From Pseudomonas folii (GTDB taxonomy: Bacteria > Pseudomonadota > Gammaproteobacteria > Pseudomonadales > Pseudomonadaceae): 64,000 bases of DNA. Positions 33,856 to 43,627 of the stretch are shown in pieces. How positions within the stretch are numbered: the stretch's first letter is position 1; the number at the start of each line of letters is the position of its first letter. A model generated the notes under the pieces. It made no database searches. It worked only from the letters and a program-made list of their open reading frames with translations, and had not been told where the DNA came from. Where the stretch lies: contig NZ_JACONW010000005.1 in the NCBI RefSeq assembly GCF_014357575.1, positions 24,826-88,825 on the forward strand, written 5' to 3'. The position numbers and the translations under genes were made by a program.

Positions 33856-35529
33856 ATGAAACGGACACGCCTTAATACCGGCAAATCGAGTCGCCAGGTG
33901 GCGATGTTGACTGCTGCAATAGCTGCGATAAGTGTGCCGCCACAGGTGGGTGCATTTGAAATCGATACGGGTGATTCCGACCTGAGGGTTCGCTGGGATA
34001 ACACGATCAAGTACAACGCGGCCTGGCGAGTAAAGGAGCGAGACAGCAAGTTAGTCAGCTCAGTCAATCAGGACGACAGTGATCGCAATTTTGACCGAGG
34101 GCTGATTTCCAATCGGCTCAACCTGTTTTCCGAGTTGGACGCGCGCTACCAGGATTTCGGCGCGCGGGTGAGTGCTGCGGGCTGGTATGACAGTGTTTAC
34201 CAAGGTCACAACGATAACGATTCACCTGCCACTGCCAATCAGCGCTCAGTCAGCTACAACGAGTTCACTGACGACACGCGGGCACTCCATGGCGGTCAGG
34301 CCGAGATTCTCGATGCCTTCGTATTTGGTAAAGGATCGTTAGGTGGGCTGCCCAGCAACTTCCGTCTCGGGCGCCATTCTCTGCTATGGGGTGAGAGCCT
34401 GTTCTTTGGCGCTAACGGTATTGCCGCCGGCCAGGCGCCAATAGATGTGATCAAGGCCACTTCCGTACCCAACACCCCATTCAAAGAGCTGATTCGCCCG
34501 GTCAATCAGTTTTCCGGACAGTTACAGCTGCGTTCCAATCTGTCGGTGGCTGCCTATTACCAGTTTGAATGGGAGGAAAATCGTATACCGGCCGTTGGTA
34601 GCTATTTCTCCACATCGGATGCCGTAGGCGACGGTGGAGAGCGTTTGATAGTCGGCGGCCCTATCGGTCCTGCCCAGCAGCCGTTGGCATTCTTTCGCGG
34701 CAAAGACATCAAGGCCCGTGACAGCGGACAGTTCGGTTTGTCGCTGCGATTCTCGCCCGAAGACTGGAACACCGATTTCGGTCTGTATGCAATCCAGTAT
34801 CACGCGAAAGATCCGATGATCTACACCCGGGCCAATGTCACCGGCCCTAACATACTCACCGGTCAGTTGGGTGAGTATCAGTTGGTTTACGCCGAAGATA
34901 TCCGTGCCTATGGCGCTAGTTTCAGCACGTCCATAGGGGATGCCAACGTCGCAGGCGAGGTGTCGGTTCGTCGCAATACGCCGCTCGTCAGCGTCTCACA
35001 ATCAAACGCCGGCGGTACCGGGAATAACGACGGTAATGCCTTGTACGCCGTGGGCAACTCCTTGCACGCACAGCTTTCCACGCTTTATTCATTCGCTGGC
35101 AATGGTATCTGGGACTCGGCCAGCCTTGCCGGTGAAGTGGCATGGCACCGACGCACCAGTATTACCAAAAATCCGGCGGCTCTGGACCCCAACAGTGAAC
35201 GCGACGCGTGGGGGCTACGTACCACCTTTACGCAGAACTTCTTCCAGGTTTACCCGGGCGTAGACCTGAGTGTGCCAGTGGGCCTGGGTTACAACCCCAA
35301 GGGGAGATCGTCGGTAATCACCAAGTTCAACAACGGTATAGGTGATAAGGGGGGGGATCTGAGCATCGGTGTCCAGGCTGACTACCTGCAGACCTGGAAA
35401 GTCGGCCTCAATTACACCCGTTACATCGGTGGCAGCGACAACTTTCTGGATGCAGGGAACGCCAATACCTACGGTCAGCCACTCAAGGACCGTGACTTCA
35501 TTGCGCTGACTGCGCAGCGTTCATTTTGA
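33856..35529 (+). CDS. DUF1302 outer-membrane protein
   Basis: A 557-residue predicted outer-membrane beta-barrel of the DUF1302 family. A signal peptide ends near VPPQVGAFE; the first strand reads FEIDTGDSDLRVRWDNTIKYN; FRLGRHSLLWGESLFFGANGIA is a family motif; and the protein ends in a beta-strand with terminal Phe (TAQRSF), the normal signal for barrel assembly. The frame opens at 33694 but CAGAGG and the signal peptide set the start at 33856. In many proteobacteria such genes precede DUF1329, YCF48 and RND genes in sets for hydrophobic or aromatic compounds. Confidence 0.85.
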   Translation: MKRTRLNTGKSSRQVAMLTAAIAAISVPPQVGAFEIDTGDSDLRVRWDNTIKYNAAWRVKERDSKLVSSVNQDDSDRNFDRGLISNRLNLFSELDARYQDFGARVSAAGWYDSVYQGHNDNDSPATANQRSVSYNEFTDDTRALHGGQAEILDAFVFGKGSLGGLPSNFRLGRHSLLWGESLFFGANGIAAGQAPIDVIKATSVPNTPFKELIRPVNQFSGQLQLRSNLSVAAYYQFEWEENRIPAVGSYFSTSDAVGDGGERLIVGGPIGPAQQPLAFFRGKDIKARDSGQFGLSLRFSPEDWNTDFGLYAIQYHAKDPMIYTRANVTGPNILTGQLGEYQLVYAEDIRAYGASFSTSIGDANVAGEVSVRRNTPLVSVSQSNAGGTGNNDGNALYAVGNSLHAQLSTLYSFAGNGIWDSASLAGEVAWHRRTSITKNPAALDPNSERDAWGLRTTFTQNFFQVYPGVDLSVPVGLGYNPKGRSSVITKFNNGIGDKGGDLSIGVQADYLQTWKVGLNYTRYIGGSDNFLDAGNANTYGQPLKDRDFIALTAQRSF

Positions 35530-35569
35530 TCTGGCTGATCCATAACAAGAATAATGAGAGGTAATTTTC

Positions 35570-36928
35570 ATGACGCTTAAACCCATGAATCAGCTTCTGC
35601 TGGCCGGGTTTCTCACGACCCTGTCGGCGAGCACCTGGGCTGTCACGGACACTGAGGCCCAGCAGCTCAAGTCCAACCTGACTCCTTTGGGGGGCGAGCG
35701 CGCTGGAAATGCCGATGGCAGCATTCCCGCCTGGGATCGTGGTTTCACTCAAGTGCCGGCGGGCATGACTGCAGGACCGAGAATTCCCGACTATTTCGCC
35801 AGCGACAAGCGCCTGTATTCGGTGACGTCGCAAAACCTGGCTCAATACAAAGACAAGCTCAGCGACGGGCAGCAGGCCCTGTTCGCTAAATATCCCGATT
35901 ACCGCATTGATGTGTACCCGACTCGGCGCACTGCTGCGGCGCCACAGTGGGTCTACGACAATACCCTGAAAAACGCCACTGCTGCGCACCTTGCCAATCA
36001 GAACAATACCTTGGAGGGCGCGAGCGGGGGGATCCCGTTTCCGATCCCGAAATCGGGTGCGGAGGTGGTATGGAACCATCAACTGAGCTGGCGCGGAGAG
36101 GCCTGGAAGAACAACTTTAACGTCTACATTATCACTGCCAATGGCCAGCGTATCCTGTCCAGTACCATCCAGTCGCAGCGTGAAATGCCGTATTACTTCC
36201 AGAACACCAAGTCTGAATTCAATGGCACTTACTGGATGACCAAGCTGGTCAATCTTGGGCCTCCTTTGCGCGTGGGTGAGGCGTTGCTGGGGCGTGAGCC
36301 TTTGGACTATGCCAATGGCGGGCCGCAATCCTGGGTGTACCTCACCGGGCAGCGCCGGGTTCGCAAGTTGCCGGTGTCTGCCTACGACACGCCGACGCCA
36401 ACCAGTTCCGGAGTGGCCAACTTTGATGAGGTTTCGGTGTTCACAGGCCCACTGGATCGCTACGACTGGAAAATTGTCGGCAAGCGGGAAATGCTCATTC
36501 CCTATAACAGCAATATGATCCTGCAGCCTGCCAAGGATGCCGACATTCTTAGCGAGCGATTTCTCAATCCGGATCACATGCGGTGGGAGTTGCATCGCGT
36601 TTGGATCGTTGAGGGCAATCTTGTCGCCGGCAAGCGTCATAGCATGCCCAAGCGGCGTTTGTACGTAGACGAAGACACGTGGATGGCGATGCTGGGCGAT
36701 AGCTGGGATGCTAACCAGCGTCTGTGGCGGACCTATTTGCAACTGCCTTATGCCGTTCCTGAATTACCGGGTCTGGTGCGCGGGATGTTTGCTCAATATG
36801 ACCTGCAGACGGGGGCATGGATGGCCAACAACGTGGTAACCGAGCAGCGTGTTCAGAACCAGTTGGTCAAGCCTTTTCCTGACAGTGATTTCAGCCCCGA
36901 TGGCCTTGCTGCCGACGGTGTACGGTAA
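35570..36928 (+). CDS. DUF1329 periplasmic/outer-membrane protein
   Basis: A 452-residue exported protein with a signal peptide (MNQLLLAGFLTTLSASTWA) followed by LKSNLTPLGGERAGNADGSI and PAWDRGF, the usual start of DUF1329 proteins. The fold resembles LolB/LolA-like lipoprotein carriers, as known for the family; no enzyme motif is present. Forty bases after the DUF1302 gene and overlapping YCF48 by one base. Likely the periplasmic partner in a compound-transport complex. Confidence 0.87.
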   Translation: MTLKPMNQLLLAGFLTTLSASTWAVTDTEAQQLKSNLTPLGGERAGNADGSIPAWDRGFTQVPAGMTAGPRIPDYFASDKRLYSVTSQNLAQYKDKLSDGQQALFAKYPDYRIDVYPTRRTAAAPQWVYDNTLKNATAAHLANQNNTLEGASGGIPFPIPKSGAEVVWNHQLSWRGEAWKNNFNVYIITANGQRILSSTIQSQREMPYYFQNTKSEFNGTYWMTKLVNLGPPLRVGEALLGREPLDYANGGPQSWVYLTGQRRVRKLPVSAYDTPTPTSSGVANFDEVSVFTGPLDRYDWKIVGKREMLIPYNSNMILQPAKDADILSERFLNPDHMRWELHRVWIVEGNLVAGKRHSMPKRRLYVDEDTWMAMLGDSWDANQRLWRTYLQLPYAVPELPGLVRGMFAQYDLQTGAWMANNVVTEQRVQNQLVKPFPDSDFSPDGLAADGVR

Positions 36929-37992
36929 TGAATCTGCGACGTGGGTGTTACGTCGCTTGGCCACTGTTAGCGAGTCTAATGGCTCAGGCTGGCGAGCTAC
37001 CAGTCAACGATGTGCTACAGCGCCCGGCATTGCATGTCAGCCAGCCGACCAAAGCTGTACTGATTGACATTGCTCGTGCCGGCGAGCGTCTCGTTGCAGC
37101 GGGCGAGCATGGATTGATCCTGTTCTCTGACGACGATGGCAGCCATTGGCGTCAGGCATCCGTACCGGTCAGCGTCAGTCTGACTGCGTTGAGTTTTCCG
37201 TCCGCTCGTGAGGGGTGGGCGGTAGGCCATGCCGGGAGCATATTGCACACCGTTGATGGTGGTGAAAGCTGGACATTACAACTTGACGGAAAGATGGCTG
37301 CGCAGCGCGTACTTGAGGCGGTGTCCGCGGATGCTTCCGCTGACACACGGCAGCTCAAGGCAGCTCAGCGGTTTGTCGCTGAGGGCGCTGACAAACCGTT
37401 ACTGGCCGTGCATTTCAGCAATGTCTTGAGGGGGATTGCTGTGGGGGCTTTCGGGCTGATTCTGCATACCGACGATGGCGGACAGAGCTGGACATCCTGG
37501 GTGAATCGATTGGATAACCTCGCCGGTAATCACCTTTACGCTGTGGCCTCCCAAGGCGAGCAAATTTACATCGCTGGCGAGCAAGGCGTGTTGTTTGCAT
37601 CGATGGACAACGGTGGACATTTCAAGCGCGTACCCACGCCCTATGAAGGCAGTTTTTTTGCGATGAACCTGGCCGCCAGCGGTGATCTGTTGCTGGTGGG
37701 ACTCAGGGGTAATGCCTGGCGGACCCAGGATCAAGGTCGGCATTGGACGTCGTTGCGCAACCCCTCCAAAGCCAGCCTGATGGCGGCTCGCAGTGTGAGC
37801 CAAGGGCGCGTGATGTTAGTCGACCAAAGCGGTCACCTGCTGTTTAGTACCAGCGACAACAGCGAATTGCGGATGCAGACATCGTCTGCCTCAGCCCCGA
37901 GCGCAGCTTTGGCTCAGGCAACCGATGGTCAATGGGTGGTAGTGGGCGCCCGTGGTGTCAAGCGTCTGGACGTGCAAGGAGGTTTGCAATGA
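36928..37992 (+). CDS. YCF48/BNR-repeat exported protein
   Basis: A 354-residue exported beta-propeller with a weak signal peptide. Asp-box/BNR repeats are easy to see: FSDDDGSHWRQA, HTVDGGESWTLQ, HTDDGGQSWTSW, ASMDNGGHFKRV and RTQDQGRHWTSL. The family is named after the photosystem II factor YCF48, but in Pseudomonas and relatives it is found with DUF1329 and RND genes and has an unknown scaffolding or binding role. The ATG overlaps the DUF1329 stop (TAATG), and its stop overlaps the start of the RND gene (ATGA). Confidence 0.87.
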   Translation: MNLRRGCYVAWPLLASLMAQAGELPVNDVLQRPALHVSQPTKAVLIDIARAGERLVAAGEHGLILFSDDDGSHWRQASVPVSVSLTALSFPSAREGWAVGHAGSILHTVDGGESWTLQLDGKMAAQRVLEAVSADASADTRQLKAAQRFVAEGADKPLLAVHFSNVLRGIAVGAFGLILHTDDGGQSWTSWVNRLDNLAGNHLYAVASQGEQIYIAGEQGVLFASMDNGGHFKRVPTPYEGSFFAMNLAASGDLLLVGLRGNAWRTQDQGRHWTSLRNPSKASLMAARSVSQGRVMLVDQSGHLLFSTSDNSELRMQTSSASAPSAALAQATDGQWVVVGARGVKRLDVQGGLQ

Positions 37993-40481
37993 GTGAAGTC
38001 AAACTCAAGGACGACCGCCCCGCCAGTCCCGAGCAGAACCTGACTGACTTCGATACCCGCTCTGGCTCGCTAATCGAGCGTGGTCTGTTCAATCACCGTG
38101 GTCTGATACTGCTGCTGTGCCTGCTGCTGACCCTTGGCTTGGGAGCGGCCAGCACCCGACTGGTACTCAATGCCAGTTTCGCAAAAATGATCCCGACCGG
38201 GCATCCCTACATCGCTAATTACCTGGCTAATCAGGGCGAACTCACCGGTCTTGGAAATTCGGTACGTATCGCTGTCGAAGCGCCTGGAGCGTCGATCTAC
38301 GACGCCCGCTATCTGGAACTGCTGGGCAAGTTCAGCGATAAGGTCTTTTTGCTGCCCGGGGTGGACCGCCCGTTCATGAAGTCCTTGTGGACGCCAAACA
38401 TGCGATGGATGGCTGTGACCGAGGAGGGTGTTGAAGGCGGACGTGTGATTCCGGACGATTACGATGGTTCGCCAGCCAGTCTGGAAACTGTTCGGCAGAA
38501 CGCCGCTCGTTCAGGGGAAATTGGCCAGACTATTGCCCTTGATGCGCGCTCAAGCCTGCTATTTGTGCCGCTGCTTGATACTGATTCACAGACTGGGAAG
38601 GTCTTGGATTACGAAAAATTTTCCAGCCAGTTGGAGCAGCTTAGAGAGGAGTTCCAGGCTCAGGGGCTAACCATTCACATCACGGGTTTCGCTAAAGTTG
38701 TCGGCGACCTGATCGATGGGTTGAGACAGATTCTGCTGTTCTTTGCGGTCGCGATTCTGATCGCCAGTGCCATGTTGTATTGGTTCACCCGCTGCATTCG
38801 CAGCACTTTGTTAGTGATGGGCTGCTCTTTGATCGCCGTAATCTGGCAATTGGGTTTGGTTTCGTTGCTGGGGTTTGAACTTGATCCTTACTCGATACTG
38901 GTGCCGTTTCTGGTGCTGGCTATTGGCATGAGCCACGGCGCGCAAAAGATGAACGGCATCATGCAGGATATCGGTCGAGGAATGCACCGCCTGGTAGCGG
39001 CTCGATTCACCTTTCGCCGATTGTTTCTCGCGGGGCTCACTGCCTTGCTCTGCGATGCTGTGGGCTTTGGTGTTTTGATGCTGATCCAGATCAGGGTCAT
39101 CCAGGACCTGGCACTGATTGCCAGTATTGGAGTGGCCGTGCTGGTGTTCACTAACCTTATCCTGCTGCCAATACTGCTAAGTTATTGCGGTGTCGGGGCC
39201 CGTGCCGCAGCGCGCAGTTTGCGCAGTGAAGCAGCCTCGGAGCAGGGCGCCAAACATCCTTTCTGGGCATTTCTGGATTGCTTCACACGCCGACGCTGGG
39301 CAACGGTCACGATAGTCGCGAGCCTGATACTGGGCGCAACGGGGTATGTGGTCAGTCTGGGCCTGCACGTCGGTGATCTGGACCCGGGAGCACCAGAGCT
39401 TCGGGCCGACTCTCGCTATAACCTGGACAATGCGTTTCTTGCCGCTCACTACGGAGCCAGTAGCGACGTATTTGCAGTGATCGTAAAGACCCCCGAAGGT
39501 GGCTGTTCTAATTACGCTGCGTTAATGCGCCTGGATGCATTGGAGTGGCGTTTGCGCCAGTTACCGAGCGTGGAGACTACAGCGTCATTGGCAAGTCTGA
39601 ACCGCAGCTTGTTAGTGGGCATGAGTGAGGGAAATCCCAAATGGTATGACCTGACCCAGAATCAGTCACTGCTTAACTCAATTACCGGTCGCGCGCCAAG
39701 GGAGCTGTTCAATCAGCGTTGCGACACCATCACTTTGTACGCTTACTTGCGTGACCATAAGGCGACGACGCTGACCCGTCTGGTGAATGAGGTGGAAACC
39801 TTCGCTCAGGCAAACAACGGCCCAGATGTGAAGTTTCTGCTGGCGGCTGGCAATGCCGGGATCGAGGCGGCAACCAACATTGTGGTTAAACAGGCCAATC
39901 GCGACATGTTGTTTTGGGTCTACGGGGCCGTGATTGTGCTGTGTCTTGTGACCTTCCGCTCAATGCTCGCAGTCGTGTGCGTTGTCCTGCCGCTTATCCT
40001 CACGTCGATTATGTGCGAAGCGCTGATGGTCTGGTTGGGGATCGGCGTGAAAGTCGCTACGTTGCCGGTTATTGCGCTAGGGGTAGGTATCGGCGTCGAT
40101 TATGCGCTGTATGTCATGAGCATTTTACTGGCCCGTCTAAAGGCTGGGGATACCTTGTCTGAGGCCTACCATAACGCGCTCCTGTTTACCGGGAAAGTGG
40201 TGATGTTGACAGGAGTTACCTTGGCGGTAGGGGTGGCTACCTGGATATTTTCGCCGATCAAGTTTCAGGCAGACATGGGCATTCTGCTGGCATTCATGTT
40301 CCTCCTGAACATGGTTGGGGCCTTGGTGCTGCTACCCGCGCTGGCGCACTTTTTACTGCCCCATGCGAGAACCTGGCGCTGGACTTGGCGCAGCGTTCGC
40401 GTCGATGACGCCGATCATATTCGACCGCCCCGGATGGACACTGCGCGCACTCAGTCGGGCAGTCCCCTGTCACCCCAATAA
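37989..40481 (+). CDS. MMPL/RND-superfamily transporter
   Basis: An 830-residue inner-membrane protein of the MMPL-like branch of the RND superfamily, with two repeats of a TM helix, large periplasmic loop and five TM helices. The intramembrane motifs IGMSHGAQKMNGIMQDIG and LGVGIGVDYALYVMS (with the conserved Asp) are proton-coupling elements; the second half starts near FWAFLDCFTRRRWATV. Start is ATG 37989, overlapping the YCF48 stop. It would energise export or import of a hydrophobic substrate across the envelope with the DUF1302/DUF1329/YCF48 proteins. Confidence 0.9.
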   Translation: MSEVKLKDDRPASPEQNLTDFDTRSGSLIERGLFNHRGLILLLCLLLTLGLGAASTRLVLNASFAKMIPTGHPYIANYLANQGELTGLGNSVRIAVEAPGASIYDARYLELLGKFSDKVFLLPGVDRPFMKSLWTPNMRWMAVTEEGVEGGRVIPDDYDGSPASLETVRQNAARSGEIGQTIALDARSSLLFVPLLDTDSQTGKVLDYEKFSSQLEQLREEFQAQGLTIHITGFAKVVGDLIDGLRQILLFFAVAILIASAMLYWFTRCIRSTLLVMGCSLIAVIWQLGLVSLLGFELDPYSILVPFLVLAIGMSHGAQKMNGIMQDIGRGMHRLVAARFTFRRLFLAGLTALLCDAVGFGVLMLIQIRVIQDLALIASIGVAVLVFTNLILLPILLSYCGVGARAAARSLRSEAASEQGAKHPFWAFLDCFTRRRWATVTIVASLILGATGYVVSLGLHVGDLDPGAPELRADSRYNLDNAFLAAHYGASSDVFAVIVKTPEGGCSNYAALMRLDALEWRLRQLPSVETTASLASLNRSLLVGMSEGNPKWYDLTQNQSLLNSITGRAPRELFNQRCDTITLYAYLRDHKATTLTRLVNEVETFAQANNGPDVKFLLAAGNAGIEAATNIVVKQANRDMLFWVYGAVIVLCLVTFRSMLAVVCVVLPLILTSIMCEALMVWLGIGVKVATLPVIALGVGIGVDYALYVMSILLARLKAGDTLSEAYHNALLFTGKVVMLTGVTLAVGVATWIFSPIKFQADMGILLAFMFLLNMVGALVLLPALAHFLLPHARTWRWTWRSVRVDDADHIRPPRMDTARTQSGSPLSPQ

Positions 40482-40535
40482 TAAACAGTCGCATCGACCT
40501 GTATTGATCACACCTAACAAAAAGGAAAACACATC

Positions 40536-41777
40536 ATGGTCACTTCCCAGGCGGGTGCTACCCCACGTCTTCGACGGTCAAGCGCTGGAGTGCTGTTGCT
40601 GATAGGCAGCTGTCTGCCGATTCTTGGTGGTGTTTTGATTGCCCCTGTGTTGCCGCGAATTGCCGGTCATTTTGCCGACAGTGCCAATACAGCGTTGCTG
40701 GTGCCCATTGTGCTGACGCTTCCGGCGCTCATGATCGCTCTTTTTTCTCCCTTCGCCGGCTGGGTTGCCGACAGGCTAGGACGTAAGCGCCTGCTGGTAA
40801 TGGCAATGATGGTCTACGGCATCTGTGGTCCGTTGCCGTTAGTGCTCGACAACCTCAATGCAATTTTGCTGAGCCGTGCAGGATTGGGCCTTGCCGAGGC
40901 CGCAATCATGACCTGTTGCACGACGTTGATTGGTGACTACTACGAAGGGAAGTCCAGGGCGCGTTTGTTGGCGTGGCAGACCATTGTTACTTCCTTATCT
41001 GCGGCCACTTTCTTTATGGTCGGCGGGATGCTGGGCGAGCATGGCTGGCGTACCCCTTTCTCGGTGTACTTCATCGGATTGCTTTTTGTCCCGCTCATGC
41101 AATTGGCGCTTTGGGAGCCTTTGCGGAATCAATCCGAGCAGTCAGTCACACGGTCAGTGGCAGAACCCACAACGTTTCCATGGCGGCCACTTTCAGTGAT
41201 CTGTCTGCTAACGCTCGTGGCCACACTCGGCTTCTTCGTTGTGCCGGTGCAAACGGGATTTCTGCTTGGGCACCTTGGCATTGACTCGCCACAAAGCACG
41301 GGTATGGCCATTGGCATTAGCCATGCGGCGGTATTAGTAGGGGCCTTGAGCTTTCGTTGGTTGAACCGTATTGGTCCGGGGTTGCTGCTCTCGGCAACGT
41401 TTCTGATATCAGGGGTCGGCTTGATGCTGCTAGCGGCGGCGACTGATTACCGTACCGTGGTGATTGCAATGCTCGTAAACGGTCTTGGTTGCGGCTTGAT
41501 GCTACCCACGGTTGTCAACTGGGCGTTATCGAGTCTGAGTTTTGAGCATCGTGGCCGGGGTACCGGTGCCTTCACTGCCAGTTTTTTCGGTGGACAGTTT
41601 GCCAGCCCTCTATTGGTCATGCTCTTGAGTGGCGGTGTGGGAGGGCGCGTTGATGCCGTTGCCATGATCGGCTGGGGATTGGTATTCGCAGCGGCTTTTT
41701 CACTGATCGCGCCCAGGCTCGCGGGCTTGCGCCTGCTTGATCCGATTCAGGTCAAGGGTGATGTCGCATTGCATTGA
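40536..41777 (+). CDS. MFS transporter
   Basis: A 413-residue major facilitator permease with 12 predicted helices: the loop 2-3 motif GWVADRLGRKRLL is well preserved. AAGGA precedes the ATG. It lies 54 bases after the RND gene and just ahead of two hydrolase genes, so it may take up (or export) their substrate. The subfamily is DHA1-like and the substrate unknown. Confidence 0.88.
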   Translation: MVTSQAGATPRLRRSSAGVLLLIGSCLPILGGVLIAPVLPRIAGHFADSANTALLVPIVLTLPALMIALFSPFAGWVADRLGRKRLLVMAMMVYGICGPLPLVLDNLNAILLSRAGLGLAEAAIMTCCTTLIGDYYEGKSRARLLAWQTIVTSLSAATFFMVGGMLGEHGWRTPFSVYFIGLLFVPLMQLALWEPLRNQSEQSVTRSVAEPTTFPWRPLSVICLLTLVATLGFFVVPVQTGFLLGHLGIDSPQSTGMAIGISHAAVLVGALSFRWLNRIGPGLLLSATFLISGVGLMLLAAATDYRTVVIAMLVNGLGCGLMLPTVVNWALSSLSFEHRGRGTGAFTASFFGGQFASPLLVMLLSGGVGGRVDAVAMIGWGLVFAAAFSLIAPRLAGLRLLDPIQVKGDVALH

Positions 41778-41846
41778 AACGCCGGTGATACACGCGAAAC
41801 AGTTGCACTGCCGGCAGGTATTTTCACAGCACACAAGGATTGCATG

Positions 41847-42845
41847 ATGAAGCTCGCTACCTTGAAAAACGGTACCAGAGACGGTCAATTGGTGGTCGTC
41901 TCATGGGATTTACGCTATGCCGTGGCGGCTAGCCCTTTCCCTACTTTGCAGAAGGCACTGGAAAACTGGACCGTCGCGGAGTCAGTGCTGAGACTGTGTT
42001 ATCACGCACTTAATCGGGGCGAATTGCCTGAGCGATTTGCATTTTACCCGGCGCAGGCAGAAGCGCCATTACCCCGGGCATACCAATGGTGTGATGGCTC
42101 CGCTTTTTTAAATCATGGACATCTGATCCAGCGTGCCTTTGGTCTTCCACCCCAGGCCGAGGAGCATATTCCATTGATGTACCAAGGCGCGAGCGATGAT
42201 TTTCTGGGGCCTTGTGACGATGTAACACTGCCAAGTGAGGAGCAGGGGATAGACTTCGAAGGAGAGTTTGCGGTGATCGTCGACGAAGTGCCCATGGGGT
42301 GTCCCGCCTCACAGGCTCTGCAGTTTGTGCGCTTGATACTGTTGGTGAATGACGTCAGTTTGCGTGGTTTTATTCAACGAGAGATCAAGGCTGGCTTTGG
42401 TTTTCTTCAAGCCAAACCATCTTCCAGCTTTTCACCGGTGGCTGTAACGCCGGACGAGTTGGGTTCAGCCTGGAGTAATGGCCGCGTTTGCTTGCCGTTA
42501 CTGGTGAGCTGGAATGACGAATGGTTCGGGCAGCCCAACGGTGCCGAGATGAGTTTCAGCTTTGCCGATTTGATCGCGCATGCCGCCAGCACTCGCTGTT
42601 TGCGAGCCGGAACCATTATTGGCTCAGGGACGGTTTCGAACGTGGATCGTGAAGCGGGCTCTGCCTGTATCTCTGAACGTCGAGCAATAGAGCTGATTGA
42701 TCACGGACAGGCAATTACCCGTTTCATGTGCTTTGGCGATCGTATCCGTATTGAAGCATTCAATGGTGAGGGTGAGTCTGTATTCGGCGCTATTGATCAA
42801 CGTGTCGTCGCCCAAACGTCCTTGATCCAGGAGCCTTCGCTATGA
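41847..42845 (+). CDS. Fumarylacetoacetate hydrolase-family protein
   Basis: A 332-residue fumarylacetoacetase-fold enzyme. The metal-binding carboxylates are visible in GIDFEGEFAVIVD (E-X-E) and in LVNDVSLRG; KPSSSFSP and GTIIGSGTVSN are family loops. Members hydrolyse C-C bonds or decarboxylate/hydrate dienoates from aromatic-ring cleavage. Two in-frame ATGs (41844, 41847) are adjacent; the second has better spacing (7 bases) to AAGGA. The stop overlaps the next gene by four bases, so the two are one unit. Confidence 0.88.
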   Translation: MKLATLKNGTRDGQLVVVSWDLRYAVAASPFPTLQKALENWTVAESVLRLCYHALNRGELPERFAFYPAQAEAPLPRAYQWCDGSAFLNHGHLIQRAFGLPPQAEEHIPLMYQGASDDFLGPCDDVTLPSEEQGIDFEGEFAVIVDEVPMGCPASQALQFVRLILLVNDVSLRGFIQREIKAGFGFLQAKPSSSFSPVAVTPDELGSAWSNGRVCLPLLVSWNDEWFGQPNGAEMSFSFADLIAHAASTRCLRAGTIIGSGTVSNVDREAGSACISERRAIELIDHGQAITRFMCFGDRIRIEAFNGEGESVFGAIDQRVVAQTSLIQEPSL

Positions 42846-43627
42846 AACCACGCACACGTCGCTTGGTAGATATCTCAGTAACCCTGGACAACAACCCATA
42901 CACCGACCCGCCGCCGTTGCTGCCGAAGATCGACTATATCGACCATAAGGCAGGCGCGCCTGAACTATTAGCCATGTTTCCTGGGTTGCGTCTGGAAGAT
43001 CTTGAGGGAAATGAAGGTTGGGCAGCCGAGCGCTTGCAGATCACGACCCACAGTGGAACGCATATGGATGCTCCCTGGCACTACGCATCAACTACCGATG
43101 GCGGCAAACCCGCTTATGGCATTGATGAGTTGCCTCTGGAGTGGTGCCTGTGCCCTGGAGTGAAACTGGACTTTCGTCATCTGCACGACGGTCATGTAGT
43201 CAGTGCGGCTGAAATAGAAGCTGAGCTCGAGCGCATCGAGCATGACTTGCAGCCGCTGGACATTGTCTTGATCAACACACGCGCTGGGGCGCTGTTTGGA
43301 AAGGTGGGTTACCTGGACGCAGGTATTGGCATTGGTCGTGAAGCTACGATGTATCTGCTCGAACGCGGTGTAAGGGTTGTCGGTACCGATGCCTGGAGCT
43401 GGGATGCCCCTTTCAAGCACACCCGGGAGCGTTTTGCGGCGACGGGTGATGCTTCGATAGTCTGGGAGGGGCATCGGGCTGGAAGGGACATTGGTTACGG
43501 TCAAATGGAAAAACTTTCAAATCTGGAATGTCTGCCCGCGCATGGTTTTGAGGTCTGCTGCTTCCCTTACAAAATCAGACAGGCATCTGCAGGGTTTGTG
43601 CGTGCAGTGGCGATCTTTGAAGAGTGA
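42842..43627 (+). CDS. Cyclase-family (kynurenine formamidase-like) hydrolase
   Basis: A 261-residue protein of the cyclase/KynB superfamily. The metal-binding HSGTHMDAPWHY motif (near residue 72) and the acidic WSWDAPF region match. Members hydrolyse formamides or cyclic esters, or act on isatin and related aromatics. It starts in the ATGA overlap with the fumarylacetoacetase-like gene and is the last of the group. A role in opening or hydrolysing an aromatic-derived intermediate is plausible, not proven. Confidence 0.87.
   Translation: MKPRTRRLVDISVTLDNNPYTDPPPLLPKIDYIDHKAGAPELLAMFPGLRLEDLEGNEGWAAERLQITTHSGTHMDAPWHYASTTDGGKPAYGIDELPLEWCLCPGVKLDFRHLHDGHVVSAAEIEAELERIEHDLQPLDIVLINTRAGALFGKVGYLDAGIGIGREATMYLLERGVRVVGTDAWSWDAPFKHTRERFAATGDASIVWEGHRAGRDIGYGQMEKLSNLECLPAHGFEVCCFPYKIRQASAGFVRAVAIFEE

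Noticed and set aside
35498..36742. Minus-strand 414-codon frame across the DUF1329 gene
   Set aside because: Long antisense frames arise from high GC content; the plus-strand gene has a signal peptide, ribosome binding site and family motifs.
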